Source of the DNA: Clostridia bacterium
Lineage (GTDB): Bacteria; Bacillota_A; Clostridia; TANB77; CAG-508
DNA length: 7,701 nt
Assembly (NCBI GenBank): GCA_017621295.1
Contig: JAGATI010000138.1
Coordinates: 1 to 7,701, forward strand
Direction: 5' to 3'
Shown: in pieces, positions 5,714 to 7,701 of the stretch
Position numbering within the stretch: position 1 is the stretch's first letter
Layout: each line of letters begins with the position of its first letter
Program-made: the position numbers and the translations under genes
The notes under the pieces: model-generated
What the model saw: only the letters and a program-made list of their open reading frames with translations
What the model was told of the DNA's origin: nothing
Databases searched by the model: none

Positions 5714-6793
5714 ATGAAATTTGTACATATAGCGGATATGCATTTTGATACACCATTTATTACTTTAAGTAATAAAACAGATTTATGCAAATTAAGAAGA
5801 ATAGAACAAAAAGAAACATTTAAAAAGATTATAGAATATATAAAGATAAATAATATACCATTTTTATTTATTTCAGGAGATTTATATGAACATAAATATA
5901 TAAGAGAAAGTACAATAGAATTTATAAATAATTTATTTAAAACAATACCAGATACAAAGATATTTATTTCGCCAGGTAACCATGACCCATATTTAAAAAA
6001 CTCATTTTATAATAACTTTATTTGGAGTGAAAATGTATATATTTTTGGTTCAAGGTTAGAAAAATTAGAATTAGACAATGTTAATATTTATGGATATGGA
6101 TTTAATGATTTTTATCTAGGGAGAGTGGATTTAGAAGATATTACACTAGAAGATAATAATAAAATAAATATATTAGTAATACATGGAACACTAGATGGTT
6201 CAGAGGCAATAGAAAATACTTACAATCCTATTTCTAAAAAAATACTAGAGCAAATAGGATTTGATTATGTTGCATTAGGACATATACATAAAACAAATTA
6301 TAACATAGATAATAACAACAAAATAATTTATCCTGGTTCTACAATATCTTTAGGTTTTGACGAATTGGGAGGTCATGGTATGATTGTAGGAGAGATAGAA
6401 AAAGATAAATTAAATCTTGAATTTATAAAAATGGATCCTAAAACATTTGTAGAAAAAGAAATAGATATTAGTGATTTTAATTCGGATGAAGAATTAGTAG
6501 AAAAAATAAATACATTAGAAACTAAAGAAGGTACTTTTTATAAATTAAATTTAGTAGGAACAAGAAATTTTGAAATAAATATAAATGAAATAAATAAATT
6601 AAATTATAATAAAAATATTCTAAAAATTAAAAATAAAACAATAATTCAATATGATATAGAAAATATTTCTAAAGAAACTACATTAAAAGGAATGTTTGCA
6701 AAAGAAATATTAGAGCAAATAAAAAATAATCCATTAAAAAAAGATTTTTTTAATGAAGTGTTAGAAATAGGACTTGAAATATTAGATAAATAA
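5714..6793 (+). CDS. Mre11/SbcD/YhaO-like DNA repair nuclease
   Basis: This 359-residue calcineurin-like phosphoesterase is expected to cut DNA ends or hairpins using two metal ions, together with an SMC-like ATPase. All five family motifs are visible: Asp8 and His10 (HIADMHFD), Asp56 (SGDLYEH), Asn89-His90-Asp91 (PGNHDPY), His157 (VIHGTLDG) and His190/His192 (GHIHKTNY). SGDLYEH is a mild variant of the usual GDLFD form; the metal-binding Asp is kept. The C-terminal part (about 240-359) would be the capping and ATPase-contact region. Start ATG has AAAGGA at 5697-5702, spaced about 11 bases, which is longer than usual. The partner ATPase begins 13 bases after the stop. The sequence fits the YhaO branch slightly better than classical SbcD because the neighbour resembles YhaN; a double-strand-break repair role is inferred from the family. 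Confidence 0.93.
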   Translation: MKFVHIADMHFDTPFITLSNKTDLCKLRRIEQKETFKKIIEYIKINNIPFLFISGDLYEHKYIRESTIEFINNLFKTIPDTKIFISPGNHDPYLKNSFYNNFIWSENVYIFGSRLEKLELDNVNIYGYGFNDFYLGRVDLEDITLEDNNKINILVIHGTLDGSEAIENTYNPISKKILEQIGFDYVALGHIHKTNYNIDNNNKIIYPGSTISLGFDELGGHGMIVGEIEKDKLNLEFIKMDPKTFVEKEIDISDFNSDEELVEKINTLETKEGTFYKLNLVGTRNFEININEINKLNYNKNILKIKNKTIIQYDIENISKETTLKGMFAKEILEQIKNNPLKKDFFNEVLEIGLEILDK

Positions 6794-6806
6794 TGGAGTG
6801 ATATAT

Positions 6807-7701
6807 TTGAAAATAGAAAATATAAAAATTAATTCTTTTGGAAAAATAAATAATAAAGAATATAATTTATATGAAAAAATAAATTTAATTTATGGTAAAA
6901 ATGAAACAGGTAAATCTACATTATTAAAATTTATTCAAAACATATTTTATGGAACATCAAAAAATAAAAAAGGAAAATATTTTTCGGATTACGACTTATA
7001 TAAACCTTGGGGAGAAGGTGATTTCTCTGGAAAAATAAAATATAAATTAGATTCGGGAGAAAAGTTTGAAGTATATAGAGAATTTGGTAAAAAAAATCCT
7101 AAAATATATAATGAAAAATTAGAAGATATATCAAAAGAATTTAATATAGATAAAAACACTGGTAGTGAATTCTTTTTTGAGCAAACAAAAGTAGATGAAT
7201 TTATGTTTTTATCAAGTATTGTATCTATGCAACAGGAAGTAAAGCTAAATAAACAAGACCAGAACATATATATACAAAAAATTGTTAACTTAGCAGGAAC
7301 AGGCGATGATAATGTTTCATATAAAAAAGCAATAGATAAATTAAATAAAAAACAATTAGACGAAATTGGAACAGATAGAAGTCAGGGTAAACCAATTAAT
7401 TTAAGTATAAATAAAATAAATAAATATGAAAATGAAATAAAAGAATTAGAAAATTATAAACAAAAGAAATATATTATTGAAGATGAAATTAATAAATTAA
7501 ATAATGAAATCGAAAAAGAAAAATTAAAAGAAAAATATTTAAAAGAATTAAAAGAAAAAAAAGAAATTGAAAAAATTGAAATTGAGAAAATAAATTTAAA
7601 TAAAAGAATAATAGAAAAAAATGAAGAATTAATAAAAGAAAAACACGAAGAATTAAATTTATTATTAATTCAAAGAGAAAAAAATAATAATATAGAAAAT
7701 A
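6807..7701 (+). CDS. Rad50/SbcC/YhaN-like ATPase, N-terminal part (cut by window edge)
   Basis: The frame is open from TTG 6807 to the edge (298 codons), and the gene continues beyond the window. TTG is chosen as start because TGGAGTGA (6794-6801) is well placed and the protein then begins KIENIKINSFGK, the usual first strand of these ATPases. The Walker A is GKNETGKST (residues 30-38), the NExGKST form seen in YhaN-like and AAA_23-type proteins and not the GPTGAGKST of classical SbcC. A Q-loop-like MQQE lies at about 141-144. From about residue 196, the sequence is Lys/Glu/Ile/Leu/Asn-rich heptad-like coiled coil. The signature and Walker B motifs would lie in the missing C-terminal half. 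It is co-transcribed with the preceding nuclease, and the two should form a Mre11-Rad50-type complex that acts on broken DNA in the cytoplasm. Confidence 0.9.
   Translation, partial: MKIENIKINSFGKINNKEYNLYEKINLIYGKNETGKSTLLKFIQNIFYGTSKNKKGKYFSDYDLYKPWGEGDFSGKIKYKLDSGEKFEVYREFGKKNPKIYNEKLEDISKEFNIDKNTGSEFFFEQTKVDEFMFLSSIVSMQQEVKLNKQDQNIYIQKIVNLAGTGDDNVSYKKAIDKLNKKQLDEIGTDRSQGKPINLSINKINKYENEIKELENYKQKKYIIEDEINKLNNEIEKEKLKEKYLKELKEKKEIEKIEIEKINLNKRIIEKNEELIKEKHEELNLLLIQREKNNNIEN

Overview
The window is very AT-rich (roughly a quarter G+C by eye). It has strong AGGAGG-type ribosome binding sites, Gram-positive-style sigma-A promoters with 17-base spacers, TAA at every visible stop, and TGG for tryptophan with no in-frame TGA. 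This points to a low-GC Bacillota, most likely a gut-type Clostridia lineage using the standard code. The species cannot be named from the sequence. All genes are on the + strand.

Layout: (1) 2-1057, a D-alanine--D-alanine ligase (ddl), closed by a hairpin terminator near 1086-1125. (2) 1356-2255, a zinc-finger-less DnaJ-type co-chaperone with its own promoter (1296-1324). (3) 2479-5384, a three-gene operon behind a perfect-consensus promoter (2373-2401) and ended by a strong terminator (5424-5466). It encodes two small proteins I do not recognise and a VirD4/TraG-type coupling ATPase. The ATPase gene is broken by a one-base frameshift inside its Walker A motif, and its product ends in a strongly acidic tail. 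(4) 5714 to the right edge, an Mre11/SbcD/YhaO-like nuclease and the start of its Rad50/SbcC/YhaN-like ATPase partner (TTG start, cut by the window edge).

The ddl and nuclease/ATPase genes are housekeeping wall-synthesis and DNA-repair functions, and the DnaJ-like gene is a chaperone cofactor. The unusual part is the middle operon. A conjugation-type coupling protein normally sits among VirB4, VirB6, relaxase and other transfer genes. Here it sits alone with two unknown small proteins between housekeeping genes, with a terminator right after it.

The three promoter regions share a layout I did not expect. A TAACAT hexamer lies 37-38 bases upstream of the -35 box in all three. GTTAC/GTAAC-type inverted repeats lie just upstream, and there are further matches between the second and third. 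This looks like a repeated upstream regulatory module, or a small intergenic repeat family, in this genome.
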